A model generated the notes under the pieces. It was given only the letters and a program-made list of their open reading frames with translations. It ran no database searches and was not told where the DNA came from. Shown one piece after another: positions 6,814 to 15,732 of a DNA stretch of 29,699 nucleotides. The translations under genes were made by a program, and so were the position numbers. Source of the stretch: an uncultured Ruminococcus sp. (GTDB lineage: Bacteria > Bacillota > Clostridia > Oscillospirales > Ruminococcaceae). Where the stretch lies: positions 1-29,699 of the forward strand of contig CAMNAY010000002.1 of the NCBI GenBank assembly GCA_946531975.1, given 5' to 3'. Numbering within the stretch: position 1 is the first letter of the stretch; each line of letters begins with the position of its first letter.

Positions 6814-7430
6814 GCCGCCGCCGGATCGTCCCTGCAATCGTCGTTGAGGGGAAATACGACAAGATCAGACTGGAAAATATCGTGGATGCGGTGATTCTGG
6901 TGACAGGCGGCTTCCGGATCTACCATAACCGCGACCTGCTCGCGCTCATCCGGCATTACGCCGAAACGACCGGCATCGTCATTCTCACAGATGCCGATGC
7001 CGCAGGCTTTCAGATCCGCGGCTTTCTCAAGGGTGCGATTCCGGAAGGGAAAATTTACCATGTCTACGTTCCCGGCATTCACGGCAAGGAACGCCGCAAG
7101 CGCGAACCCTCTGCGGAAGGGCTGCTCGGCGTCGAGGGCATGGACGATGCCGTGCTGATGCAGGCGCTCGAACGTGCGGGCGTCTTCGACGAAACACCGC
7201 CCGACCGTCCCAATGACATTACCCCTGCCCTGCTTTATACATACGGGCTTGCCGGAACACCGGACTGTGCCGCAAAGCGTCAGGTGCTGCTCTCGGCGCT
7301 CGCGCTTCCGCCGCATCTTTCGACACGCGGCTTGTGTGAGGTGCTCGGCACAATGACCTGTGCAGCGGAGCTGCCTGCGTTTTTGCAGGTGCATATGCCC
7401 GCTGAGAACGGGAAGGCGGCGGCATTATGA
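6810..7430 (+). CDS. Toprim-domain protein, RNase M5-like
   Basis: The 206-residue protein has a Toprim domain at the N-terminus: the catalytic-type Glu in VVEGKYDK at about residues 12-19 and the DxD motif in LTDADAAG at about residues 60-67, followed by a FLKGAIPEGKIYHVYVPG stretch and a helical C-terminal part. This matches RNase M5-like proteins, which mature 5S rRNA, but the C-terminal part differs from classical RnmV and the gene is not beside ksgA, so I give no symbol. Translation is coupled to holA by the ATGA overlap, and its end overlaps the next gene in the same way. Confidence 0.8.
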   Translation: MSRRRIVPAIVVEGKYDKIRLENIVDAVILVTGGFRIYHNRDLLALIRHYAETTGIVILTDADAAGFQIRGFLKGAIPEGKIYHVYVPGIHGKERRKREPSAEGLLGVEGMDDAVLMQALERAGVFDETPPDRPNDITPALLYTYGLAGTPDCAAKRQVLLSALALPPHLSTRGLCEVLGTMTCAAELPAFLQVHMPAENGKAAAL

Positions 7431-8758
7431 CACTGACCTCCCTCCCGATGATCCTCTACGTTTTACCCGTCATCACGGTTCTGACAATTCTGGTGCCGCC
7501 GAAGCGAAAACAGGGCGTTCTCGCACTCGGCGGGCTTAGCTATGTTTGGCTGAGCGGCGGCTTTCCGGCGCTGACGATCTTCCTGCTGATGACCGTGAGC
7601 GCATGGCTGATTCTGCGGCTTCAGCCGGTACGGACAGAGGAGAAGCAGCGGCAGGCGGAAGGCTGGATGTATGCCGGCGTCGGTCTTCAGATCCTCTGGC
7701 TGCTGCTGGGCAAGCTCCTTCTGCCGAAAATGTCGCTGATTCCGCTGATTATCTGCGCCATGCAGAATACGGAATACATCTGTGCCAGAACAAACCGGCA
7801 GGTCTCAATTCCGGCGCTGTTTCCGTTTTTCTGTTATTCATCGGAGATGCCGCGCATGTTTGCCGGACCGCCGATGCACCCCGATGCCTCGGAGAACATG
7901 TGGCAGCAGCGGAATCTCAATGCTGAAAACATCGGAGCGGGCGCGGCACTCTACATCCGCGGGCTGTTTCAGCTCTCCTGTCTGACGCTGCCGATGCAGC
8001 ATCTGCACGCGGCACTGAAGCAGCTGCTTCCGCACGGCTCGATTGCCGATACGTGGCTGATGATCGCGGTCTACTATTTCGCGGTCTATTTCGGACTGAA
8101 GGGCGCTGCACAGCTCGGACAGGGCATCGCGAAGATGACCGGACTGGACTACCCTGACAGTTTCGATTCACCGATTCTTGCCGGAACGCAGTACGGCTTC
8201 TGGACACGGTTTCTGACACCGGTTTCAAAGTGGTCACAGCGTGTGCTCTGCCCCGACCGCACTGCCGATGCGGGCAGCTACTTTGCCCGCGCCGCACTGA
8301 CAATGGGCGGGCTGGGGCTGATGCTCGGCACGAATGTCGGCGGCATTCTCTGGGGCGTCTGCTGTGCATTGGTTCTGACCGGCGAGCGGATGCTGAATCC
8401 CAAATGGATCGCGCAGATTCCGCTGACGGCACGGCGCATCATGCAGGCGGTCTTTGTGCTGTTTTTCCTCGGCATGCTCCGCAGCGAAAGCCCTGCCGAG
8501 CTGATCGGTTTCTTTGCCGGACTGACCGGCAGCAACGGTCTGATGTTCAGCAGAACCGCCGGATATTTCATCAAGAATTACTGGTTTACCATTCTGCTCT
8601 GCTTTGCCGCGCTGTTCCCGGTCCGGAAGACCGTGCTGAAGGCTGCACAGAAGAAAAAATGGCAGCGTACCGCGGTACAGATCCTTGGATTTTGTCTGGA
8701 AGCGGTGATGCTTACGATGAGCATGGCGGAGCTGATGAGCAATTACCTGCGCGGCTGA
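7427..8758 (+). CDS. MBOAT (AlgI-like) family membrane protein lacking the catalytic His
   Basis: The 443-residue polytopic membrane protein resembles AlgI/DltB-type O-acyltransferases: a RMFAGPPMHPD segment in the place of the family's FAGPI region, and about residues 215-275 with GLKGAAQLGQGIAKMTGLDYPDSF and YGFWTRFLTPVSKW, which parallel SGYSD...FGFDFPENF and EFWRRWHISLSRW. The usual GLWHGA...FLLWG motif is replaced at about residues 295-310 by GLMLGTNVGGILWG, and the His of the WRRWH region is also gone. The fold is retained but acyl transfer is unlikely by the normal mechanism. No SGNH-hydrolase or DltD-like partner is adjacent. Confidence 0.65.
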   Translation: MTLTSLPMILYVLPVITVLTILVPPKRKQGVLALGGLSYVWLSGGFPALTIFLLMTVSAWLILRLQPVRTEEKQRQAEGWMYAGVGLQILWLLLGKLLLPKMSLIPLIICAMQNTEYICARTNRQVSIPALFPFFCYSSEMPRMFAGPPMHPDASENMWQQRNLNAENIGAGAALYIRGLFQLSCLTLPMQHLHAALKQLLPHGSIADTWLMIAVYYFAVYFGLKGAAQLGQGIAKMTGLDYPDSFDSPILAGTQYGFWTRFLTPVSKWSQRVLCPDRTADAGSYFARAALTMGGLGLMLGTNVGGILWGVCCALVLTGERMLNPKWIAQIPLTARRIMQAVFVLFFLGMLRSESPAELIGFFAGLTGSNGLMFSRTAGYFIKNYWFTILLCFAALFPVRKTVLKAAQKKKWQRTAVQILGFCLEAVMLTMSMAELMSNYLRG

Positions 8759-8825
8759 CGGAATTCCGCACAGCAGGCACTATGATCTGATCGCACATTC
8801 CAAAGATAGAAAGGTACGAATACAA

Positions 8826-9638
8826 ATGGAACAGTTTACCCCGAAGGATTTTGAAATCTTTGACATGCACGGCCATATCTTCCCGCATAAGATCAGCGAG
8901 AAGGCGACGGATTCAATCGGGAAATTCTATGATATCACCATGCATTATTCGATCGGAGAGTCGGAGCGGCTGCTCGAAGCAGAAGCACAGATCGGCACCA
9001 AACGGATGCTGGTCTGCTCCGTCGCGACGACTCCGCATCAGGTCGTGTCGATCAACGATTTCATTCATGAGGAGAGTACCAAGCATCCGGAGATGATCCC
9101 GTTTGCCGCAATGCACGGCGATTTCCCCGATATTGCCGGCGAAATCGACCGCGTGATCGCAATGGGCTTCAGAGGTGTCAAGCTGCATTCCGATTTCCAG
9201 CGCACCCCGCTTGACAGCCCGAAATCCTACCGCATCTACGAAGCGATCGAGGGCAGACTGCCGGTTCTGGTGCATATGGGAGACTACCGCCACGATTATT
9301 CGCACCCGACCATGCTGGTCAAGGTCATGCGGGATTTCCCGAACCTGAAGGTGCTGGCATCCCATCTGGGCGGCTTTGCCGCATGGGATGAGGCGGAGGC
9401 AGTGCTGAAAAGCAGCGACAACATCCGCTTTGACACGAGCAGTGCGATCGGCTTGATGTCGCCGGAACGCGCCGTGCGTCTCATCCGGCACTACGGCACC
9501 GATTACTGCATGTTCGGTTCGGATTTCCCGATGTGGGACCCGAAAAAGGAAGCAGAAATCCTGCTTTCGCTCGGCTTTACCTATGACGAGTACAAGAAAA
9601 TGTTTTCTGAGAACGCCAAGGCGTTCATAGGACTGTAA
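8826..9638 (+). CDS. Amidohydrolase-family metal-dependent hydrolase
   Basis: The 270-residue protein matches the amidohydrolase-2 (TIM-barrel) family: HxH metal motif at residues 15-17 (DMHGHIFPHK), FRGVKLHSDFQ, PVLVHMGDYRH, LASHLGGFAAWDEA, and the late Asp in MFGSDFPMWDP. These residues are the metal ligands and general base of the family. The substrate cannot be told from sequence; relatives include decarboxylases and lactonases. The preceding 67-base gap has no recognisable promoter, and AGAAAGG upstream of the ATG is a weak but adequate ribosome-binding site. Confidence 0.85.
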   Translation: MEQFTPKDFEIFDMHGHIFPHKISEKATDSIGKFYDITMHYSIGESERLLEAEAQIGTKRMLVCSVATTPHQVVSINDFIHEESTKHPEMIPFAAMHGDFPDIAGEIDRVIAMGFRGVKLHSDFQRTPLDSPKSYRIYEAIEGRLPVLVHMGDYRHDYSHPTMLVKVMRDFPNLKVLASHLGGFAAWDEAEAVLKSSDNIRFDTSSAIGLMSPERAVRLIRHYGTDYCMFGSDFPMWDPKKEAEILLSLGFTYDEYKKMFSENAKAFIGL

Positions 9639-9641
9639 GTC

Positions 9642-10538
9642 ATGAGCCGCCATCATCGCTACCGGATTCGTCATCATTACCGCTCGCATATGCCGATGTC
9701 GGAGGAGCAGCGGAAGAACGGCGCACGCATCATGAAGATCGTGCTTGCTGTCGTGGCAGCGTTCTTCGCCGCACTGTTCATATACCGTTATATCGCAAAC
9801 AGCTACATCAAGCAGGTGCGGCGTATGGCGATCACCGATTATCCTGATGCGGAGCTGGTGCAGGTCAGTGAAGGTGCAGCCCTGTTCCCCGACCGTGTCC
9901 GCGCAGTGTTCTGGGATCGGGAATATCAATTCCTGTTCCTTCAGGATTATCTGCGCGAGGGATTACAGCCGGTCAGAGGCTCGGAATCACCGGAATCACG
10001 GGAGCGCCGGCTCACCTACCGCAAATTCTGCGATCAGTGCATTGCGGCGCTCTCAAAGCTCACAAGCGCCGATTATTCGGTATATTATGACACGAATCTG
10101 CGCGGCTTCAGCGTGCTGACAACGGAAACAGACCCCGAAAAGCTCAATGCGATGCTGCACGGACTTCAGGCGATGAAGCCCGCATACCCGCTGCGGTTCA
10201 GCATCGTAAGCTGCCCCGCAGAGCTCTGCGAGATCATCCGGAGCGGCGACCCCGCAGCCGTCATGAAGGATCCGAGACTCGCGGTTGAGGCGGACAATAT
10301 CACACAGGGCGAGGTCATGCTGCTGCGCATGTGTGCGGATGAACTGATAACCGCGCTGGGCGGCGACTGGACGAATTCGCTTGAATACAGCGATCATACG
10401 GAAAGCGGCGTCCCTGCGGACTACCGTGCAGCGGATTATATGCCGGAGAACGCTGCCTATGCGGTCACGGAGCTGGAAAGCAAGACCGGTCAGGATACCG
10501 CAGATCTGCGATGCTGGAGCGTCAACACCAGAACATAA
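9642..10538 (+). CDS. Hypothetical membrane-anchored protein
   Basis: The 298-residue product starts with a His/Arg-rich cytoplasmic tail (MSRHHRYRIRHHYR), has one membrane segment at about residues 30-48 (IMKIVLAVVAAFFAALFIY) and a large soluble part presumably outside. No domain is recognised. It begins three bases after the stop of the hydrolase gene and ends 16 bases before the ABC-F start, so it belongs to the operon. It contains few Cys residues and no lipobox. Confidence 0.75.
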   Translation: MSRHHRYRIRHHYRSHMPMSEEQRKNGARIMKIVLAVVAAFFAALFIYRYIANSYIKQVRRMAITDYPDAELVQVSEGAALFPDRVRAVFWDREYQFLFLQDYLREGLQPVRGSESPESRERRLTYRKFCDQCIAALSKLTSADYSVYYDTNLRGFSVLTTETDPEKLNAMLHGLQAMKPAYPLRFSIVSCPAELCEIIRSGDPAAVMKDPRLAVEADNITQGEVMLLRMCADELITALGGDWTNSLEYSDHTESGVPADYRAADYMPENAAYAVTELESKTGQDTADLRCWSVNTRT

Positions 10539-10554
10539 AAAGGAGAAGAACCTT

Positions 10555-12474
10555 ATGCTGATATCCTGCACAGGAATCAACAAGTTTTATCAGGATAACC
10601 ATGTGCTGCGTTCCGTATCGCTGACCGTAGAGAATCAGGACCGCATCGGTCTGGTCGGTGACAACGGCTGCGGCAAATCGACCTTTCTGCGCGTGCTGAC
10701 GGAGCAGGAGCTGCCCGATGCCTTTGAGCATGACGAACCGGCAATCGCGAAGGCACCGCATCTGCGCATCGGCTATCTGGCGCAGAATGCCGGACTGGAC
10801 GGTGCAAAGACTGTCCGCGAGGAGATGACCGATGCCTTTGCACCGCTGCTCGCCGCGAAGGAAACGATGCGGGAGCTGGAGCAGAAAATGGAGCATACCC
10901 CGCTGACCGATGACGAAGCGGACGAATATTCCCGCCTCAGCGCTTTCTTTGAGACCAATGACGGCTACACGACCGATGTGCGCATCCGGACGGTACTGTA
11001 CGGCATGGGGTTCTCCGAGCAGGAGCTGGACCGGACGATTTCCGGCTTCTCCGGCGGTGAAAAGACACGGCTCGCACTCTGCAAGCTGCTGCTGGAATCC
11101 CCCGATCTGCTGATTCTCGACGAGCCGACGAACCACCTGGACTTCCAGACGGTCGGCTGGCTGGAGGATTACCTCAAAAGCTGGCGCGGCGCCCTGCTGA
11201 TCGTCAGCCACGACCGCTTCTTCCTCGACCGCCTCTGTACGAGCATCTGCGAGCTGGAACGCGGTCAGATGACCCGCTATAAGGGAAACTACACCGCCTT
11301 TACAAAGCTGCGTGCGGAATCCCGCGAGCGGCAGCAGAAAGAATATGAGGCACAGCAGCGCGAAATTGCAAAGCTGGAGGACTATGTCGCACGGAACAAG
11401 GTGCGCGCCTCGACCGCGAAATCCGCGAAATCACGCGAGAAGCAGCTCGAAAAGATCGAGCGCATCGACCGTCCGTACAGCGCAGCAAAGACCGCAAGGC
11501 TTCAGTTCACCTACGCCGTCACCCCGCCGATTGACCTGCTGGAAGTCCGGAATATCGACCTGACCGTCGGCAAGGGCACACAGCAGAAAACGCTCATGGA
11601 GAATATCTCCTTCACGGTTCGCCGCGGCGAGAAGCTCGGCATCATCGGAGAAAACGGCGCGGGCAAATCCACGCTGCTGAAGGTGCTGCGGAATATCCTG
11701 CCGCACAAGGGACTGGTGCGCTGGGCTGCCGGCACGCGGCTTGGCTGCTTCGAGCAGGAGAGCGAGAGTCTGAATCCGTATGCGACCGTGTTCGATGAGC
11801 TGCACGACCGCTACCCGATGCTCAGCGATTTCGAGGTGCGGAGCCTGCTGGGACAGGTGCGGCTGACCGGCGAAAATGTGTTCAAGGAGACCGGCGTGAT
11901 CTCCGGCGGCGAGCGTGCGAAGCTGTGCTTTGCCATTCTCATGATGGAGCACGGCAATGTACTGCTGCTGGACGAGCCGACAAACCACCTCGACCTCTCC
12001 ACAAAGGAGATTCTTGAGCAGGCACTCAGCGAATTCGACGGCACGATTCTGTTTGTCAGCCATGACCGCTACCTGCTGGAACGCATCGCGGACAATCTGC
12101 TGGTGCTGGGGGACGGAAAAGCCGAGCGGTTCAAAGGGCGCTTCTCCGCATATCAGGAGCAGATCCGCCGGAAAACCGAAGCGGAGCAGACTGCTGCCGC
12201 AGAGGAAAAGCAGAAGAAAGCTGCCGAAGCACAGAAAGCCGGCTTCCGCTCGAAGGAGCAGCGTGCGCAGGAGGCAAAACGACGCGCCGAACAGAAGCGC
12301 ATCGAGCAGGAGATCGACAGCCTTCAGGCGGAGCAGGATGCCCTTCAGGCATCGCTGACTGATCCGGAAATTGCCGGAAATTACGAAAAAATGCAGGCGC
12401 TCTGTGCGCGGCTGGAGGAGATCCGGCAGCGGCAGGATGACCTGCTGGAAGAAATGATTCTGCTGGAGGAATAA
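10555..12474 (+). CDS. ABC-F family ATPase
   Basis: The 639-residue protein has two ATP-binding cassettes and no membrane segments, as in ABC-F proteins that act on the ribosome. Walker A motifs are GDNGCGKST (35-43) and GENGAGKST (365-373); signatures are SGFSGGEKT and ISGGERAK; Walker B segments are LLILDEPTNHLD and VLLLDEPTNHLD. A basic coiled-coil linker (RERQQKEYEAQQREIAKLE) lies between the cassettes, and a long charged C-terminal coiled coil contains KKAAEAQKAGFRSKEQRAQEAK and a final LEEIRQRQDD segment. The start at 10555 follows AAAAGGAG; upstream codons of the same frame overlap the previous gene and are not homologous. Resistance versus housekeeping role cannot be decided. Confidence 0.93.
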   Translation: MLISCTGINKFYQDNHVLRSVSLTVENQDRIGLVGDNGCGKSTFLRVLTEQELPDAFEHDEPAIAKAPHLRIGYLAQNAGLDGAKTVREEMTDAFAPLLAAKETMRELEQKMEHTPLTDDEADEYSRLSAFFETNDGYTTDVRIRTVLYGMGFSEQELDRTISGFSGGEKTRLALCKLLLESPDLLILDEPTNHLDFQTVGWLEDYLKSWRGALLIVSHDRFFLDRLCTSICELERGQMTRYKGNYTAFTKLRAESRERQQKEYEAQQREIAKLEDYVARNKVRASTAKSAKSREKQLEKIERIDRPYSAAKTARLQFTYAVTPPIDLLEVRNIDLTVGKGTQQKTLMENISFTVRRGEKLGIIGENGAGKSTLLKVLRNILPHKGLVRWAAGTRLGCFEQESESLNPYATVFDELHDRYPMLSDFEVRSLLGQVRLTGENVFKETGVISGGERAKLCFAILMMEHGNVLLLDEPTNHLDLSTKEILEQALSEFDGTILFVSHDRYLLERIADNLLVLGDGKAERFKGRFSAYQEQIRRKTEAEQTAAAEEKQKKAAEAQKAGFRSKEQRAQEAKRRAEQKRIEQEIDSLQAEQDALQASLTDPEIAGNYEKMQALCARLEEIRQRQDDLLEEMILLEE

Positions 12475-12498
12475 CGACGGCAGAAGCGGAGGATTATT

Positions 12499-13215
12499 AT
12501 GAAACATCGTATGACATGTCTGATTGCAGCAGGCATCCTTGCGGGATGTTCCCTGCTCACAGGCTGCGGATCGGGATCATCCGCGGCAGCATCATCCGCA
12601 GAGGAAGAAATGCCCTACGGTTCGACCCTGACGCACAATACGCAGACGGCAGTTGCGGTACAGTATGACAACCGCTTTCTGGACGACGATCTGGTTCAGA
12701 CCGTTGCGCGGTACTACCATGCGCTTCAGGAGAATCAGCCGGAAGAATACTCTGAGGTGATCTTCGCCCCGTACCATGACTACGAGCTGAATACGCTCTA
12801 TGAGGGGCTCATCAGTGACACGATCATCGTCGCAAATGCCAATCAGGTCATGAAGCAGTATTACGGCAAGGAGTGTGACATTGCACTGGTCGATATCACC
12901 AATGCCGTGACCGCGGACAACATCGACCCGATCCGTGACGGCACGAAGAATATGCTCATCACGCTGGCAGGCGACGAATCCATCGAAAACTTCGAGGAAG
13001 ACCTGACCGCGCTGTATCAGCTGGAGCTGACGCTCTATCTGACCGATAAAGGGTCCGGCGTCCATTCCGAAACGGAATTCCCGATCAGCGGCGAGATCCT
13101 TTATGCCGCGCAGTACCGGAATAAATGGTATGTATTCCTGCTGAATACTGCGTTCACTGCGGAATCCGGCTCGGAGGACGCATCATCTGAGGAGAGTGCA
13201 AATGATAACAAGTAA
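12499..13215 (+). CDS. Hypothetical lipoprotein A
   Basis: The 238-residue product has a lipoprotein signal peptide with lipobox LLTGC, cut before Cys23 or so, then a Ser/Ala-rich linker (SGSSAAASSAEEE) and a soluble domain beginning with residues like FLDDDLVQTVARYYHALQENQPEEYSE. The same YYxAL/YFDAL helix follows the linker in the next protein, so the two may be distant paralogues. No known family is recognised. It overlaps the next lipoprotein gene by 14 bases. Confidence 0.8.
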   Translation: MKHRMTCLIAAGILAGCSLLTGCGSGSSAAASSAEEEMPYGSTLTHNTQTAVAVQYDNRFLDDDLVQTVARYYHALQENQPEEYSEVIFAPYHDYELNTLYEGLISDTIIVANANQVMKQYYGKECDIALVDITNAVTADNIDPIRDGTKNMLITLAGDESIENFEEDLTALYQLELTLYLTDKGSGVHSETEFPISGEILYAAQYRNKWYVFLLNTAFTAESGSEDASSEESANDNK

Positions 13216-13822
13216 ACTGAAAGCCGGCTGCGCGCTCTGTGCCGCCGCCATGCTGCTGTGCTGTGCAGGCTGCGGAAGCAAAAAGGATACCGGAAGCTCC
13301 GCGGCGGCATCCTCTGCGGCAGAATCCTCCGCAGCAGAGGACGGCGTGCATGTCATCGCAGCGGACGAGGTCGATGCTGACCTTGCCGCCTGTGTCAAAG
13401 CATATTTCGATGCCCTTGACCGCAAGGACTACGATGCATTTCTCAAAACGCTCTATCCGCCCTACAAGGAAGCCTATCACAAGATGCTTGAGGCGGAAGG
13501 CGTGAAGCCGGAGGATGATTTCCTTCGCATGAGCAGACGCTTCGATGAGGACGGCTATGAGAGCTGGTCGCTGACCGAGCTGACGCTTTCTTACTATGAA
13601 AACGAGGAGAGCACCGTTGAAAATTACTTCAGCCGGTATATTGAGGGCGAATACTTCGATGAAAAGTTCGCGGAGGACTGCAAGGCGGACTGCACCGAAA
13701 TGCACGATGTGATCTTCTCCCTCTCTGCGCTGTACGAAGGCGACAAAGAACCGGTCACGGTCGTGGATAACGTCGGCATTCTCGCCGTGAAAAACAAGGA
13801 CGGCTGGTACGTCTTCGGCTGA
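13202..13822 (+). CDS. Hypothetical lipoprotein B
   Basis: The 206-residue product has a lipobox (LLCCAGC), a Ser/Ala linker, then LAACVKAYFDALDRKDYDAFLKTLYPPY. That segment has the look of an NTF2-like or similar small soluble domain, but this is only impression. The ATG at 13202 follows GAGGAG at eight bases; a GTG two codons earlier is in frame. It overlaps the previous lipoprotein gene and ends 13 bases before the next gene, so translation is probably coupled. Confidence 0.8.
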   Translation: MITSKLKAGCALCAAAMLLCCAGCGSKKDTGSSAAASSAAESSAAEDGVHVIAADEVDADLAACVKAYFDALDRKDYDAFLKTLYPPYKEAYHKMLEAEGVKPEDDFLRMSRRFDEDGYESWSLTELTLSYYENEESTVENYFSRYIEGEYFDEKFAEDCKADCTEMHDVIFSLSALYEGDKEPVTVVDNVGILAVKNKDGWYVFG

Positions 13823-13835
13823 ACGGAGGCACATA

Positions 13836-14870
13836 ATGGAACAGCAATACGATCCTGCGGCACTCGAAGCCACATACCGCGCGCTTGCTTCCGGTGAACC
13901 GAGAATGCGGGCAATCCGTGCAGCGGCAAGCAGTGCGGAGCAGAACGGCGATACGGAAAATGCCCTGCACTTCCACCATACGCTCATCAGAGAATCTGTT
14001 TTCTCCGGCGACCGCTTTCAGGCGCTGATTGACTTTCCGCAGTATCTCACGCTGGTTCACAGCGATCCGGCGCTCGAACGCGAGTGGGCGCATACCTCAC
14101 TCTGGCTGTTCAAGTGGATCGTGGAAGCCTCGACCGAATTCTATCAGATCGAAAAGAAGCAGGTGCTTGCGTGGTTTTCGGAATTCCGGCGGGAACTGTC
14201 AAAGCAGGGTTATTCGCTGAAGCCGTTTTATGAGAAGCGCGCGATCTTTTTCTATTACTGCGACCGCGCAAGGCTGTATATGGATTATGCAGATTTTCTG
14301 GACGCACCGATGGATGAGATGTGCGACGGAGAGGCGGACGAGCTGAATACCGCCGTCCGCTGGGAGCTGGAATTCGGATCAAGAGAAAAGGGTCTGCGCA
14401 CTGCGGAAAAGATCATCAGCAAGAATATGCAGTCGGATGAGATCCCCGCGACAACCTACGGCTACCTGCTTCGCGATGCCGCGCGGCCCGGCGAAACAGA
14501 ACGTGCTGCGGAATATGCGCAAAAGCTGCGGGGATTTTGCAGCGGAGCGCGCTTCCGGCTGGAACAGACCGGTCTGCTGCTGGAATACGATGCCAAAACC
14601 GATCCGGCGAGAGGGTACCGCTTCTATCTGAGCAATCAGAATCTGCGCGAGAATCTGCGAAATCCGCTGCTCTGTTTCCGCTTTGACTGCGGTGCCGCAG
14701 TCCTGCTCCGTGCAGCGGCAGATGCCGGTGTGACTGACGACCCCGACGCACTGCGCGAAGCGGCGGCACAGTACCGTTTGCAGGCACAGTCTGCCGCAGA
14801 GAAATTCGATGCGCGAAACGGCTCCGATTTCTTTGCCAGTGCGCTGCACGGTGCGCTCGAAGGGGTGTGA
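13836..14870 (+). CDS. Hypothetical helical cytosolic protein
   Basis: The 344-residue product has no signal or membrane segment. It is helical and repeat-like in composition, with features such as RMRAIRAAASSAEQNGDTENALHFHHTLIRE, suggesting a tetratricopeptide-type solenoid, though I can define no clear repeat period. The C-terminal end (AAAQYRLQAQSAAEKFDARNG) is also helical. No family is recognised. A CGGAGG site precedes the ATG, and the gene lies between the lipoproteins and the pseudouridine synthase; its end overlaps the start proposed for the latter. Confidence 0.75.
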   Translation: MEQQYDPAALEATYRALASGEPRMRAIRAAASSAEQNGDTENALHFHHTLIRESVFSGDRFQALIDFPQYLTLVHSDPALEREWAHTSLWLFKWIVEASTEFYQIEKKQVLAWFSEFRRELSKQGYSLKPFYEKRAIFFYYCDRARLYMDYADFLDAPMDEMCDGEADELNTAVRWELEFGSREKGLRTAEKIISKNMQSDEIPATTYGYLLRDAARPGETERAAEYAQKLRGFCSGARFRLEQTGLLLEYDAKTDPARGYRFYLSNQNLRENLRNPLLCFRFDCGAAVLLRAAADAGVTDDPDALREAAAQYRLQAQSAAEKFDARNGSDFFASALHGALEGV

Positions 14871-15732
14871 TCATATCAGCGTTCTTCACATTCCGGTCGA
14901 ATGCAGCGGGGAAATGCCGCTGGGGGCATATCTGCGCACCTGTGCAGGGATCTCCGCGCACATGCTCAAGCGGCTGAAGGCGGTTCCGGACGGCATGACC
15001 CGAAACGGCGTGCATATCCGAAGCATTGATCCTGTGCGCAGCGGCGATGTCATTCGCCTTCACTTTCCCGAAGCCGCGACCCAGCAGCCCAATCCTGCGC
15101 TGGATGTTCCGGTCGTGTACGATTCCGCACAGCTTCTTGTCTGCGACAAGCCCGCCGGCATGCCGGTGCATCCGTCCATGCTGCACCGCGATGACACCCT
15201 CGCAAACTGGTTCGCCGCGGTATATCCTGACTGCGGCTTTCACCTCGTCAACCGGCTCGACCGCAATACCTCCGGTCTCTGCCTGATCGCCAAGACCGCT
15301 TATGCTGCCAATGCCCTGCGCGGACAGGTGGAAAAACGCTATTATGCGCTGACACCCGCCGGATTGACCGGTTCGGGGACGATCGACGCGCCGATCGCAA
15401 GAGAACAGGAATCCGTCATCACCCGCTGCGTCCGTGCAGACGGCAGACATGCCGTCACGCACTATCGGGTGCTGGAATCCGCACCGGACTGTACCTTGCT
15501 GGAGCTGATGCTCGAAACCGGAAGGACGCATCAGATCCGCGTTCATCTCGCGCATATCGGCTATCCGCTGCTCGGCGATGATCTCTACGGCGGAGACTGC
15601 TCTGTGCTGAAAATCCATGCGCTGCACTGCGGAATGCTGCGCTTTCCGGATCCGGCAAACGGTGAGATACAGACAGTCACGGCTGCATTGCGCAATGACA
15701 TGAATGAATGCCTGAAAGGACACATACGATGA
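14851..15732 (+). CDS. RluA-family pseudouridine synthase
   Basis: Isomerises uridine to pseudouridine in rRNA or tRNA. Conserved family motifs are the S4-like N-terminus (ISAHMLKRLKAVPDGMTRNG), LLVCDKPAGMPVHPS, the catalytic-Asp motif HLVNRLDRNTSGLCL and TGRTHQIRVHLAHIGYPLLGDDLYG. The start is uncertain. The GTG at 14851 gives about 293 residues but overlaps the previous gene and has no ribosome-binding site. A good AAGGGGTG site ends nine bases before an in-frame ATC at 14875, close to where family homology begins. The specific target base cannot be assigned. Confidence 0.85.
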   Translation: MRSKGCDHISVLHIPVECSGEMPLGAYLRTCAGISAHMLKRLKAVPDGMTRNGVHIRSIDPVRSGDVIRLHFPEAATQQPNPALDVPVVYDSAQLLVCDKPAGMPVHPSMLHRDDTLANWFAAVYPDCGFHLVNRLDRNTSGLCLIAKTAYAANALRGQVEKRYYALTPAGLTGSGTIDAPIAREQESVITRCVRADGRHAVTHYRVLESAPDCTLLELMLETGRTHQIRVHLAHIGYPLLGDDLYGGDCSVLKIHALHCGMLRFPDPANGEIQTVTAALRNDMNECLKGHIR

